DNA from: Isoetes taiwanensis | Lineage: Eukaryota; Streptophyta; Lycopodiopsida; Isoetales; Isoetaceae | Direction: 5' to 3' | Length of the DNA: 64,000 nucleotides | Assembly: GCA_021234155.1 (NCBI GenBank) | Contig: JAJEKV010000065.1 | Location: forward strand, 7,463,333 to 7,527,332 | In this document: in pieces, positions 32,374-42,422 of the stretch | How positions within the stretch are numbered: the first letter of the stretch is position 1 | Layout: every line of letters starts with the position of its first letter | Translations under genes and position numbers: made by a program | The notes under the pieces: model-generated | Databases searched by the model: none | Seen by the model: the letters and a program-made list of their open reading frames with translations, nothing else | Told to the model about the DNA's origin: nothing

Positions 32374-33933
32374 TGTGATCGTTTCAAAGACAAAGATACC
32401 GGGACGATCATCATATCGCCGCACACGCCGCATTACCCACCCAAACGACGGTACGCTTAGCGTGTAGCCAGGTGAGTAGCCCTAGGGGGCAACTTGCCAG
32501 AAATATGTGCAACTATTAATGTGCACATTTTCCAATGTACACATTAATGGGGCACACATTTCCAAGTGGACACTTCATGCCAAGTGGGCCCATTTCCAAT
32601 TATCCCACATGCCAAAAGGGGATAATTGGAAACCCTAGCCAACCCCCTTGTCTATATAGGGTAGGAAACCCTAACTAACCCAATTTTCGATTTTAGGGCT
32701 TTAGAACTCGCTTTGGCTGCCTCAACGACCAAAACCGCATCGAACATCGCTGGGAGAATTGCATCCTTAGTTCCTCTAGATTCGAGCGTTTCAGCAGGAT
32801 GGTCGAGCTCAGGTCAGGAGGAGCCCCTCAAGGATCAGGTATTTGGCCAATTAGATAGTCTAAACCCTATTTTAGTCATTGAATCAGTAGGTTTAGCCTA
32901 TTAGATTGCCCATAGTAGCCCTCTAGATCTCTAGATAGCAGATTCTAACTAAAGAACCTAACTCTATGTTGTAGATTAGATTTAGTTCTTTAGTTCTCTG
33001 TGAAGTATATGGATGATGCATCTCTATGAACTCCTTGTATTGGGAAGGGGGGTAGAGACCTAAAGCTTTGTAGTTGATGCTCCTAGAGTAGCCTCTCTAG
33101 CACACTTTGTAGATGCGGCTCAGGCACAAGAGCCACACCGGTTGTGGGTGAAGGGGCCGACCGGGCTTATAAGGAGGTTCATGTTCTGACTCTTGAACGA
33201 CCCTTATGGTGTGTTAGTGCTGCCGGGGGTCACTGTGACTAGGTCTAATGGCTTGCCACTGCGTGTGGGCAAGGCATGGGCTCGACACTCGTGAGGTGGT
33301 GAATATGACCTTCCATTGAGTTCAAGTCGAATCACGGCGGTGGCCCTCTAGTCACCTTGAGTCAGCATTGTAGATCTCTCGGAGGGAGAGATCCCTACCG
33401 CCCCATCGGAATCGGGAGATGTAACCCGGGGATATAGCCCCTTGGCTATGCATCCGTGCGGCGGTCTGGGAGTCCCAACACTTTTCAACCTACTACGCAA
33501 AGTGTGTGCATGAGGGGCGGATGGAGTGGACAACCCTAAGCCATGTTCATATGCCCGCCAAATCCATTGCCATGAATTCCCGGCTCAAGAATGAACTCGG
33601 AGACCCAAGCCATCAGTCATCCCTTGAGTCCGAGCCTTGGGTAGGATTCCCTATGTGATGTGCTGATCTTTGTCTATGCAGATATGTGGAGGACCATCCT
33701 TCGGGATGGTCATATGATGTTGATGTATGTGCTAATCGACATGTATGTTTACGCTTCGCCTAGGTAGGCCCCGAGGGAGACGGGTGCAATGACCCTTCCA
33801 CTCTTCCCTTTGGAACCCGCCACGGTTCTGCGGTGTCATGTGGAGGGCCCAGATTAGCATGAAGCCTGGTATGGGGATGAACTCTGTTTGTATACGGTGA
33901 GTGCACCGTGATACGACAGTAGGGACGTCCACA
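32374..33933 (+). repeat. 5' LTR of the gypsy chromovirus
   Basis: Starts TGTGATCG at the satellite junction and ends in CCACA just before the PBS, 1,560 bp. It matches 48,498-50,045 over most of its length (for example TATGTGCAACTATTAATGTG and TTAGATAGTCTAAACCCTAT). It contains the inverted repeat ATTAATGTGCACATT / AATGTACACATTAAT near 32,515-32,550 and a TATA-like CTATATAGGG near 32,651, a plausible promoter. Short frames inside are not genes. Confidence 0.88.
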
Positions 33934-33934
33934 G

Positions 33935-33949
33935 TGGTATCGAGCTATG
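33935..33949 (+). other. Primer binding site, initiator-tRNA-Met type
   Basis: TGGTATCGAGCTATG lies one base after the LTR end. It matches the usual plant gypsy/copia PBS TGGTATCAGAGC except for a missing A, which could be a sequence error. It fixes the 5' LTR boundary and the + orientation. Confidence 0.8.
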
Positions 33950-34138
33950 TTCTTGGAGACCAAGAGCAAAGCACTGGCCATGTTCCCAGTAGCACTAACT
34001 TGATAGGATCCTCAAACCTCGAAAAATGAGAAAATTTTTTTTTCTCATTTTTGTAGTTTATGCTAAGCTAGTAAATGATTAAAAAGAATAGAAACGTAAA
34101 AGACTAAAATTGATGAGCCAACATCCAAAAGTAGGGTG

Positions 34139-34206
34139 GTCTCACGCGTCGCCGGAGAATGATTTCTACATTCTAGAAAATCGCCTGGTTTTTAACGTCT
34201 ACAGAC
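34139..34206. repeat. Hairpin repeat H1
   Basis: First of four related ~67-nt imperfect palindromes. It starts GTCTCACGCGTCGCCGG and has the inner GATTTCTA/TAGAAAATC arms, but the outer right arm is degenerate (GTCTACAGAC). Confidence 0.65.
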
Positions 34207-34326
34207 ATTCGGCTTTGACACAAAAAGTTGTAAATTACAAGTAAAATATCTTGATAATTCTAAATTTAAGCTAAGAATTAGTAGATTTAGCATGTTACAT
34301 GTAACTTTAATAGTGGGCCCCACCAT

Positions 34327-34391
34327 GTCTCACACGCCGCGCCAGATGGGTTTCTAGATTCTAGGAACGGGCTGGGCTTAACGCGTGAGAC
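34327..34391. repeat. Hairpin repeat H2
   Basis: Starts GTCTCACACGCCGCGCCAG and ends GGGCTTAACGCGTGAGAC. The outer arms GTCTCACACGC and GCGTGAGAC pair well. It lies 188 bp after H1 and 75 bp before a TATA box. Confidence 0.75.
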
Positions 34392-34465
34392 CTTTGCTTA
34401 ATTAGGTGTTTTAGGTGCTCTAGACAACCCAAAAAGGTAGTTTAAAAGTTGACCTAAAATTGGCC

Positions 34466-34474
34466 CTATAAATA
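34466..34474 (+). promoter_or_regulatory. TATA box of cassette A
   Basis: CTATAAATA, about 100 bp before the first ATG of the cassette A frame (34,572). The same word occurs at 36,461 ahead of cassette B. Confidence 0.5.
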
Positions 34475-34571
34475 GAACTGCACCCTCCCATTTTTCCCTG
34501 TTTCTTCCCTAGAACTTCGCCGCGGCCGTCAAGGCGATCTCCGGCGCTTAGCCCGATCGACAAACCGTAAG

Positions 34572-35863
34572 ATGATGGCCCGCACGGAAGAGCACGCAAG
34601 GAAGCCTAGCCCGGCGGATCCTCCAAACGCTGGCTCCCGCCTCTTTCACCAGATTCTTCGGCAACGCCTTTTCCACGGGCCGACAATCTTCGCCAAGTGA
34701 GGAAGCGTGGTCGGACCGAGCGACCACACAGAAATCTTGGAGGACGATCGGCCAGACGTCATGAGCGAGATCCTCAACGAAATTGAACGGCGGAGGCGTA
34801 AAGCGGCAGCAGCAGGAGCAACACCGTGGGGACGCCAACCCACGTGGAGGAGGAGAGGGGGAACAGCGGACCCATCAACAGCCCAAGAACAACCCCAGGC
34901 TGAGATCCACCTGCAGGAGGAGCATGGAAGAGAGGAGGAGCAGCCGCCGGAACTCACCCCGGAAGAAGAGGCCGACCGCGACGCGTCGGCCCACAAGCAC
35001 GGGGCCAAGGAGCGCCCAGAGCAGAGGACAAAGAGTCGGGAAGACGACCCGACTACAGCCAGCGGACCCAAGAAGAGGAGGGCCAAAGCCGTAATGGCAG
35101 GCAAGAGGAAGCTGGTGAAGGTCGGGAAGAGAGCCGAAGGTCCGGTCATCAACGAGCCATCGGGAGGTGAGAGACCCACCACCCACCGACGACACTGGAT
35201 GGAGACTACGCGGGCGGGCGCAGACGGGCAAGCTCTTCAAAGCCCCCGGTCGTAGAGGAAGAGGTACCCGAGCAGACGGCCCAAGAGCAGGAGGAGGCCG
35301 GACAGGTGGCGAAGCCCCCACCATTTCCGACGTGGGATAGGGTCAAGGCCCCACGGCCGCAACGGGAAGCCTATGTGATAGACCCCCTAAAGGTCTATCA
35401 GAAGAGGATCAGGGAGCACGACGCGTATATGGCAAAGTGGGAGGCCTACAATGCCTATTACCGGGGAGCACCGGTGAGAACGATTGAAGGCGGGCACCGA
35501 CGAAGAGCCGTAACACTAAAGCCCCCTCCACCAAAGCCCAAGCCTCCCCGAGCACAAGGGGAAGAAGCGGAGCAAGAAGAAGAAGTCGGAAGAGGCGGGG
35601 CACTCAAGGAGATCCGCCACTTTAAGAGTTACTTGACGGACTCTGATTCCCGGCGCCGCTCAGCGCTTGGTCCGCGAAGTCATACAAGAATACAACACGA
35701 CATACGCGCCGTGGATGCAGACGAGATGTTGTTTGTGTTTACAAGCGGCCGGGCGCACATAGTAAAACATTTTGAAGATTCAACGGCCTACCGCACTCTG
35801 GCACGTGAAGAGGGTTACCCTCATGAGGCAGGATATGTATCTTGCCCGGCACATCAAGGGTGA
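34572..35863 (+). CDS. Unidentified cassette A protein, frameshifted
   Basis: A coding-like stretch in at least two frames: a start MMARTEEHARKPSP at 34,572, then a frame at 34,707-35,255 rich in Arg/Glu (DRPDVMSEILNEIERRRR), then a frame at 35,306-35,863 with YVIDPLKVYQKRIREHDAYM and KWEAYNAYYRG, a Pro/Lys-rich linker, and VDADEMLFVFTSGRAHIVKH near the end. No family recognised. The charged, low-complexity layout recalls retroelement gag-like or accessory proteins. It lies between PBS and gag, where some plant gypsy lineages keep an extra ORF. AATAAA follows the stop at about 35,924. Its last part resembles that of cassette B. Confidence 0.45.
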
Positions 35864-36016
35864 ACGACCTTGAGTTTTGTAAATAACTGAAAAATTTTGT
35901 TAATATAAAGAAAATTTTGTGTAAATAAAGTGTCAAACCTTGTTTAAATAGGTCAAGATATCGGTCCCTAGCTTTTGTTTTAATTAAATTGGAGTTTTGA
36001 GCAAAATTGAGACGAT

Positions 36017-36084
36017 GTCTCACACACGCAGCCCGCCAGAATGATTTCTACATTTCAGAATCGGGTCGGGCTTAACGGTGAGAC
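36017..36084. repeat. Hairpin repeat H3
   Basis: Starts GTCTCACACACGCAGCCCG, has the inner GATTTCTACATTTCAGAATC, and ends CGGGCTTAACGGTGAGAC. It lies 1,878 bp after H1. Confidence 0.75.
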
Positions 36085-36216
36085 CATGCCCAAAAATGCC
36101 CAAAACAGCTCCAAATCGACCAAGTAAGGGGTCAATTCTGCCTAACTCGATGAGTTTAGTGGAATTACAGCCTTAGATCACCTAAATTGAGTAATCCTAG
36201 CCCAATTAGGACCTAT

Positions 36217-36283
36217 GTCTCATACGTCGCGCCAGGACAGATTTCTACATTTTAGAAATCGGGCTGGGCGCAACGTGTGAGAC
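36217..36283. repeat. Hairpin repeat H4
   Basis: The best-preserved copy. Outer arms GTCTCATACGTCGCGCCAG and CTGGGCGCAACGTGTGAGAC, inner arms GATTTCTA and TAGAAATC around a CATTT loop. It lies 200 bp after H3 and 1,890 bp after H2, so both hairpins of the pair moved together with the cassette. Confidence 0.8.
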
Positions 36284-36460
36284 CCCGTACCATTTCATCA
36301 CCAAATGATCTCCAAATTGCACAATAGGTTCAGTAGCAGTCCTTAGCATGCTCAAACCCTAGAAATATACTTCAAACTTGCAATTGCATCACTTAATAGG
36401 TTAGAATTGCCTAATCTCAGTAAATTCTAAGTCACCCAAAAATTAGGGTTTTCCCCTTTT

Positions 36461-36470
36461 CTATAAATAA
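36461..36470 (+). promoter_or_regulatory. TATA box of cassette B
   Basis: CTATAAATAA, downstream of the H3/H4 pair and about 300 bp before the first long frame of cassette B. Matches the cassette A TATA word. Confidence 0.5.
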
Positions 36471-36759
36471 GTTCCCCATTTCTCAATTGGTACCCTGCAA
36501 ATTTGCTCCCCAAAGCTTAGGGCGATCTTTTCAGCCCCGAGGCAAGTACATAATTGTATTTACGATCCGCTTGATACTCCCTTCCTTGCTAGATCAATGG
36601 CTATCGCTGATTTCAAGGCGATGGTAGAACTCAAATATATCATCATCTTTGCTACCAGCATCGTGTAGGTAGGCGGATGTCAAGCGACATCTTCCAAGTC
36701 TTTGTGAAAGAAATCGACATCCAAGTTACGCTAAATGCAACCCCCCAAGTCTTTTATAG

Positions 36760-38136
36760 GTGCTAGCAGAATTTCAAGCTAGGGTAGGACCCTCCCTTGT
36801 TCAAGTCCCCCCTTGCATAGGATACTTTGTTCCCCGCCCATCCCTTCAAGCAGCCTTGGGCGATGTCCCCAACATCGCCAAATACTTGACTAACAAAGGC
36901 CAGAGACTACTCGATTACATGGTCCCCGACAACCAACAGACCAAGTACTTCTCTTACACCGCCTCTAGCCATATTCTTATCCCATCCCGAGAACCCGATG
37001 GGGCAACCTCTATTCCTCCGATGGAGGTAGACCCCATAGCAAAGGCAAGAGGAAGAGTGATGCCGTCATGCGGTATCAACAGAACAGAAGCAAGAGAGGA
37101 TGAAGAGGAGTCGGACGATTTAAGGATACACCTGAGCTCGACTTCGTGACGAAAGAACGCGCCAAGGAGAGCGAGGAGATGATCAATTTTGAGCAGAGCA
37201 GCCAGGCATCGAGTTGTTTCCCCACTGGCTAGGCATCACAAGCCTAGCCCCTATCATCATCGACGGAGAGGAGTATCTACTCCTCACGACATCCGTAACC
37301 TTCCCGAATGCCGGAGAGGGAGCTCAGGTTGATTTAATCGCTTCCACCACCGCTAGAGACCGACATGGACGACTTCATCGTCCGGGGAGCCTCAGACTTC
37401 CCGCTTCAAGTGAGGGAGTCCGACACCTACACAGGGGAGACGACCTCCGATATCCGTGCCTACAAAGAAGATCGTGCAATTGATGGACGAGCGGGAGCTG
37501 CCAACAGAGGAGGAGTTCCTCGCCCTCCAAGAACAGATGGGGATCCGTGGGAAGACCACGAGCATCCTAATGCCGGGTCCTTCGATATCACCCCTGCCAA
37601 AAGGAGAAGGAATCGACCTCGTGAGGCTCGACCGCGACAATTGAAGACTACTGTGGAGCTCACCGGGTTGAGGTCGACGAGCACGGGCGGCAATGTAGCC
37701 GGAGGCCGCATAAGCGGGGAAGCTTCGGGCGACACACAACGACAGTGTGTCGTCGGATACTATTTGCCGCTAAGCGATGGATGGGAGAATAGCGGTAATT
37801 CACCGCAAGTTCAGTCCGTGAGGCTAAGAAGGAGTGTTTATGCCGATTGCACTCTCAAGCCGCAGCATGCTCGAATAGCAACAAATGTCGACTATCTTTG
37901 TTTAGTCAAGAGGGCAATGGCACTCGACCTCTTCGACCGCCATCCCCCCACCGACGCCAGCGAGATTAGCGATGGATGCGCCCCTTACATCCGACCGCAG
38001 GGTAGAAGACCTGGTGAGAGCCATCCAGGGAGGCTCGTCAGCAAGCATCATCAGGAACTTGGGTCACTCGGTAGGGACGGCCCAAGTTAAGAAGTTTCTT
38101 GAAGACAACCCGTCTTACCGGCGATTTCAAGACTAG
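36760..38136 (+). CDS. Unidentified cassette B protein, frameshifted
   Basis: Frame-1 pieces at 36,760-37,149 (GYFVPRPSLQAALGDVPNIA, MEVDPIAKARGR), 37,456-37,644 (MDERELPTEEEFLALQEQMG) and 37,972-38,136 (ending VKKFLEDNPSYRRFQD and a TAG). Other frames fill the gaps (for example 37,214-37,340 with LFPHWLGITSLAPIIIDGEE), so the gene is probably one frame broken by indels. No family recognised. The end resembles that of cassette A in layout (A-x-x-V-K-x-F-x-E-D-x-x-x-Y-R). Fifty bases downstream the Helitron-like insertion begins and cuts the 3' flank. Confidence 0.45.
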
Positions 38137-38349
38137 TTAGACTCTTGATCCCGGAGACTTTTTGTATCTAAAATATTATATGATACTAGTAACGGTGCCC
38201 AGCGTTGCTGGGCATAAGTTGGAAACGTGTAAAAGAGAAAAATATCTTTGCTGCCATGTAACCGTATCTATGTTTTACGTAAACGTGGCCTAAATTCCAC
38301 AATTCACACTAATAGGTTCCTATTTTAACTTGAGTTTGTTTGCCTTAAA

Positions 38350-39186
38350 ATGAATTTAAAGCATAGAAGAAGAAGAAATTTTTAACGTCCACGGAACCCA
38401 ATCGGGTTATGGGACCAGAACAAACGAAGGGGGCATAAGCCCTAACAGAACAGAGAGCCGAAGCCCAAAAAATAGAACATGGGGTCTAAGCCCCGTTACA
38501 ACACACAAATAAAGGAAACTGAAGCAACCCAAAAAAACAAGGAGCCCGTGGTTATGCCAAAACTGTCCAGGGATCAGCAGGCCACTGATCCCGAATGATA
38601 GCCTGGCCTCCCCTATACACTGCCCATTTCCGTTGTAGGCGAAGCCACAAGACTCGACATAGCTCTTCTTTCCACCGCAAAACCGTGGCCGAGTCAAATC
38701 TTCCGAACGTAGAAGGTGGTTCCCTTCAAATGATTGCCATGTCGAAGATGTGCGTACCGAAAGAGCATCCCGAAAGACCAATTCAAGAGATGACGGGGCG
38801 GTCGGGTCGCGGCCGCCCCAACCCGGCCGGGCCGAAAGGATGCCGTCGGCAGATATGTGCATCACCTGACTGAAAAAAGAGGCAGCCTCATCTGTAGCAG
38901 GCGAGTTACCCGTCTCTTTCAGACCTACAATACGCAAGGTAAGGGTCGATGCATGTTCTGTGGCCCTACCAAACTCGGAAGGCGAAACCTCGGCATGGGC
39001 AGTGGGCAACAAATCCGCAAGCGAAGGCTGTGCGGGCATTGAGACCGGTTCATCAGTCCCAGGCATAGTCCCAGGCATAGCATCGGCCGCAGGCATAGCA
39101 CTCACATGGTCAGGCGAGGGCCCTGTGCTAGAGGTTGGTGAAACATTATTGTGACTGGCTGAGCTGTGCCCCGCAGACTGTAGCAA
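38350..39186 (-). pseudogene. LINE-like fragment (ORF1-like plus 3' UTR)
   Basis: A minus-strand frame (38,407-39,186) has LRIVGLKETGNSPATDEAAS, a middle with LELVFRDALSVRTSS, then LLRSEDLTRPR. This order resembles the RNA-binding ORF1 of plant L1-type LINEs, with a short polar helix block and an E-D-L-T motif. The downstream part (GGGCTTAGACCCC-like and GGGCTTATGCCCCC-like words, then TTTCTTCTTCTTC) looks like a LINE 3' UTR and tail. No reverse transcriptase or endonuclease is present. It may be nested in the Helitron. Assignment is tentative. Confidence 0.4.
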
Positions 39187-40320
39187 TAACTCAAGAAGTC
39201 AAGAGAAGTTAATGAGGTAATAGATTATTGATTTTGGGCTTATATACTTAGTTGCTCATAAAACAATCAAACATAAAACCAGGTGCAAGACATGCACGTG
39301 ACATGCACACACGTGCGTGACATGCACACACGTGCGTTTACACCCACGCAAGGCATTTTTCAATGACAACCTCCAACATGGGGTTTATATATCTAGCATC
39401 TTGTTGTCTCTAAAAACGGGATGTATTTCTTAAGGTTATATCTTAAATATAAATCTTGGCTATCTTCCTTCTATTTCACATAGCAAGGAATTCTCTAGGT
39501 TTTTTACTCAATTGATTATGCAGAAATTGATTCTATTGAAAGACAATCATGTATATTAAAGAAAAACCCGAAAGAAACTTTGAGTTAGCACTTTTAACAA
39601 ACAAAAATAGTTATCTAGCATGTTGCAAGGGCCCCTTTCACACGGAGTCAACATACTCTTCAGTTTCATGTGAAGGCTCCAACTGTAGAATGCAACACAT
39701 CAAAGATTGTATGACCTTAGTTGTGGCCTTAGTTGGCCAATATTAAAAATACATAAAACAAAAGATGATATTCCCCATGTGTTGCATATAGAAAGACATA
39801 ATAAAAAATGATGTTTAAAAACAATAACCAATTGTTACAAACACTAACCTACACATGCGTTTGTGCTTGCCAGCTTTCTAGTTGAGGGGCATTAACATAT
39901 TTGCTAAAAGGATAGCATGCTTCAAGAATCAATCCAGCCTTAGCCTAATAACTTTGAATGCCTTGCAAACTCACTATCTTGCCAAAAGGGGCAGTAGAAT
40001 AATGAAGGTGCAATAGGTTGTTATTATATAATACAACCTTTTTCCCTTGAATAAGTAACTGACAGGTTCCAGTTTCATTCAAGAATAATCTAATTAGAAC
40101 TGCCAACTGTATTTGTGTTTTTAATAAACATATATCTCGGTTATATTGCCCAACAGAAATTGTTTGCTCTTATTGCACCATATATCATATTGACCAACAG
40201 AAATTGTTCGCTCTTATTGCACCGTATATCAGGAGAGTATTCCCGTTATGAACTTCTTCATACGCAAGGTACCAAGTTATTATAGGCAACAACATCAAGC
40301 ATGCATCCATTTCACTACAC
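39187..40320. other. Helitron interior without a recognised gene
   Basis: AT-rich. It has a CATGCACACACGTGCGT duplication near 39,300-39,335 and a duplicated GACCAACAGAAATTGTT(T/C)GCTC near 40,150-40,215. Short frames are unsupported. Confidence 0.5.
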
Positions 40321-40369
40321 CACAGTAAATCTTATCAAGATCATTGTCTTTACAAAATCCATTGAACAT

Positions 40370-40560
40370 GCAAATCATATCCTTGCTCAACCATTTACAA
40401 AGATAGACCACGTGCCTTATCAGTTCCATTCATATTGTAGAGAGAGTTTATCGTGATGACATCAGAATAGACTCCAGCTTCAGTGAGAAGCTTAAATGCT
40501 TCGAAAGCTAACTATCTTTGTCTAGCTCTACAAAAGTCAGCTGGAGAAACAATAATATGA
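40370..40560 (-). pseudogene. PPR-like fragment
   Basis: Reads AFEAFKLLTEAGVYSDVITI followed by NSLYNMNGTDKARGL, a stop, and MVEQGYD. This is the periodic pattern of pentatricopeptide repeats (A-x-x-L-x-x-E-M-x-x-x-G-x-x-P-D-V-x-T-Y-N-x-L-I...). One repeat and part of the next are visible. PPR proteins bind organellar RNA; this piece is too short and broken to work. It lies on the same strand as the other captured fragments. Confidence 0.5.
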
Positions 40561-40799
40561 GGGTTAAGGATCTTACTACTTGTTTCAAAAATTGCAAGAC
40601 AACGTGAAAAGCCAAGTCAGATTCCACAGGAAAAGCCCAACAAATTTGAATACAGACTTATTTCCAAGCTGTGAGATTTACAACTCAACTTTCTAAGTAG
40701 TACAGGTTGCTTGGGGCTTTGCAAAAACATGCCTCAGTCTGAAGCCTATAGAGATAAAAAAATTGCACGAACAATCTCATAGATTTACATTTACTTACA

Positions 40800-41160
40800 A
40801 TGCAATTTTAGCCTCAGTTCTGCATCTTACCTGTTGGCTTTGTCACATGAACGCATCTTGTTGATTCGAAGAACATAGTAAAGATGAACTTGAACCCACT
40901 CAGGCGAAATGCGTCCTTTCTGCCTTGGAGACAATTTTGTGCAAAGAAATGCCATTTTGCACCATTTACAACGATGCTTGGGAACAGGAGATATTCAAGC
41001 CCTTGCATGCTTCAGCCCTTTTTGAGATGCAAAGAAGCAAATAAGAACAGTATTTTATGCCCAAAACTTAGTATCATTAACAGTTTGAAAACCAAACTTC
41101 AAGAAATCAAGAAGCTTTTTTTCCGATCAATAATTTCAAACGATCTTTAGCAACAAACAC
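40800..41160 (-). other. Unidentified coding-like stretch
   Basis: One minus-strand frame reads KWCKMAFLCTKLSPRQKG and SPEWVQVHLYYVLRINK (about 40,850-40,985), which looks coding, but I do not recognise the protein. A GTAAGAT donor-like site follows near 40,830. It may be another captured exon. Confidence 0.3.
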
Positions 41161-41315
41161 AAAGAGTTCAAAGACATGACGTTAATCAAAGCAGTTATAG
41201 ACGCCACGAAGAAAAACAGATAAAGTATCTTGTCAAAAAAGGGGATCTGGCATATCTGTCTCAGATAACAAAAGGCCTATGTATGGAAATGACGAATCTA
41301 CTTTTCCAGACATAC

Positions 41316-41420
41316 CTGACATCAAGATAGTGATGGCCAGCATTTAGCAATTCATGGGCAACTTGCACAGGGACGCTTGAAATTGTAGAAGCTCCTGTAG
41401 TCTTACCCCGAACTTGCAAC
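41316..41420 (-). pseudogene. Captured rhodanese (sulfurtransferase) exon
   Basis: A 105-bp exon with a TTATGCAAG acceptor and an AG|GTATGT donor. It encodes VRGKTTGASTISSVPVQVAH then ELLNAGHHYLDVR, the N-terminal block of plant single-domain rhodaneses of the STR15/STR16/senescence-associated type, whose consensus is VPV-x-x-A-x-E-L-x-x-A-G-H-x-Y-L-D-V-R. The catalytic Cys loop lies in later exons, which were not found. The exon is undamaged. It is in the same orientation as, and in phase with, the F-box exon next to it. Confidence 0.7.
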
Positions 41421-41538
41421 CTTGCATAACAGAAATGGGAAGATTAAAATAAATAAGCAAATACAGCAAATTAACATGCTTACAGCAAATTAACATGCTT
41501 TGAAAACTAAAAAAAGGGGGGAAGGAAAAGGGACTTAC

Positions 41539-42131
41539 TGCTCAGTAGAAGCACCATCAGTAGATCCTCTGCCACCATCTATAACATATATTGGCTTATC
41601 TAAGGGAATTGCTGCAGAATGAGAACAACAGACTGCCATGGATGCCACTTCAACCCAGCAATTCCTGCAATAACTATTGCTTGAAGGTCTAGTACGCAGC
41701 TCCACAACATGCATCTCTGTATGATCACCGCCCAATACAAAGAGGGTACCATTTAACACAGCCACAGTGTCTATCTGCCACCAATCATAAGGATCAACAT
41801 GCACTTCTGGAGATGAGATATTTCTTTCTCTAGGAAGTGGAGGCAAACAACACCATGTACATGTCTCAAGATTAAAAATTTTAACTCTATTTCCATGGAC
41901 CACAGAGCGTATATGAGCCTGACCTAAATTGAGAGCTTTTCTGCTGTCATAAAAAACCTGTGATGAAAGTGTCTTCATCCATGCCCTAGAAACGAATCTG
42001 TAAGATGGCTCATATTTGATAAAGGGAATCCTCATAAGACATAACTGGGCTAGATCATCTGGAAGACCAGGAATTAATGCATCATCATGCGAGGAAGTTT
42101 TCAAACGTACCTGTGGAGATGATAATCCCAA
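41539..42131 (-). pseudogene. Captured F-box/kelch exon
   Basis: A 593-bp open stretch. An F-box start (LIPGLPDDLAQLCLMRIP) is followed by the linker of F-box/kelch proteins (FVSRAWMKTL) and kelch-type blades (LETCTWCCLPPLPRERN, VAVLNGTLFVLGGDHTEMHV, PIYVIDGG). These proteins are substrate adaptors of SCF ubiquitin ligases. The exon ends at a strong CA|GTAAGT donor at 41,539. The frame has no ATG: it is open back to a TGA near 42,200, so the start is either a TTG, an upstream exon joined at the ACAG near 42,111, or lost. The kelch part is incomplete. It lies inside the Helitron-like element. Confidence 0.7.
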
Positions 42132-42415
42132 AGTAAAATGGTCCCTCTTTTCTCTGCGGATCGAAACCCTAAAATGATCATCTTCAAAGAAATCAAATCC
42201 GAATCAAAATTCCTTCAGAATCAAATTCCTTCAGGGCAGGCCCAATCAGGTTTGCACGCTGAAGACGGCGCTCCTGTTCTGCGCATAAAAACTCAGAGGT
42301 AGATTCCTCTTCATTTCTGTAAGAAGCGCTTCGATCCTGGGAAAATCTTTGCTGTACATTGTGTCGTGTGAAGGACTATAAGCGAGGATGAAGCCGGAGC
42401 AAATGTACAGGGCTG

Positions 42416-42422
42416 TTTTATA
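42416..42422 (-). promoter_or_regulatory. TATA box upstream of the F-box fragment
   Basis: Minus-strand TATAAAA within GCTGCTATAAAACAGCCC, about 290 bp upstream of the F-box frame. The promoter of the source gene may have been captured with the exon. Confidence 0.4.

Noticed and set aside
34646-35324. Minus-strand frames opposite cassette A (for example 34,646-35,182)
   Set aside because: Shadows of the GC-rich plus-strand coding region; Leu/Ser/Val-rich without any motif.
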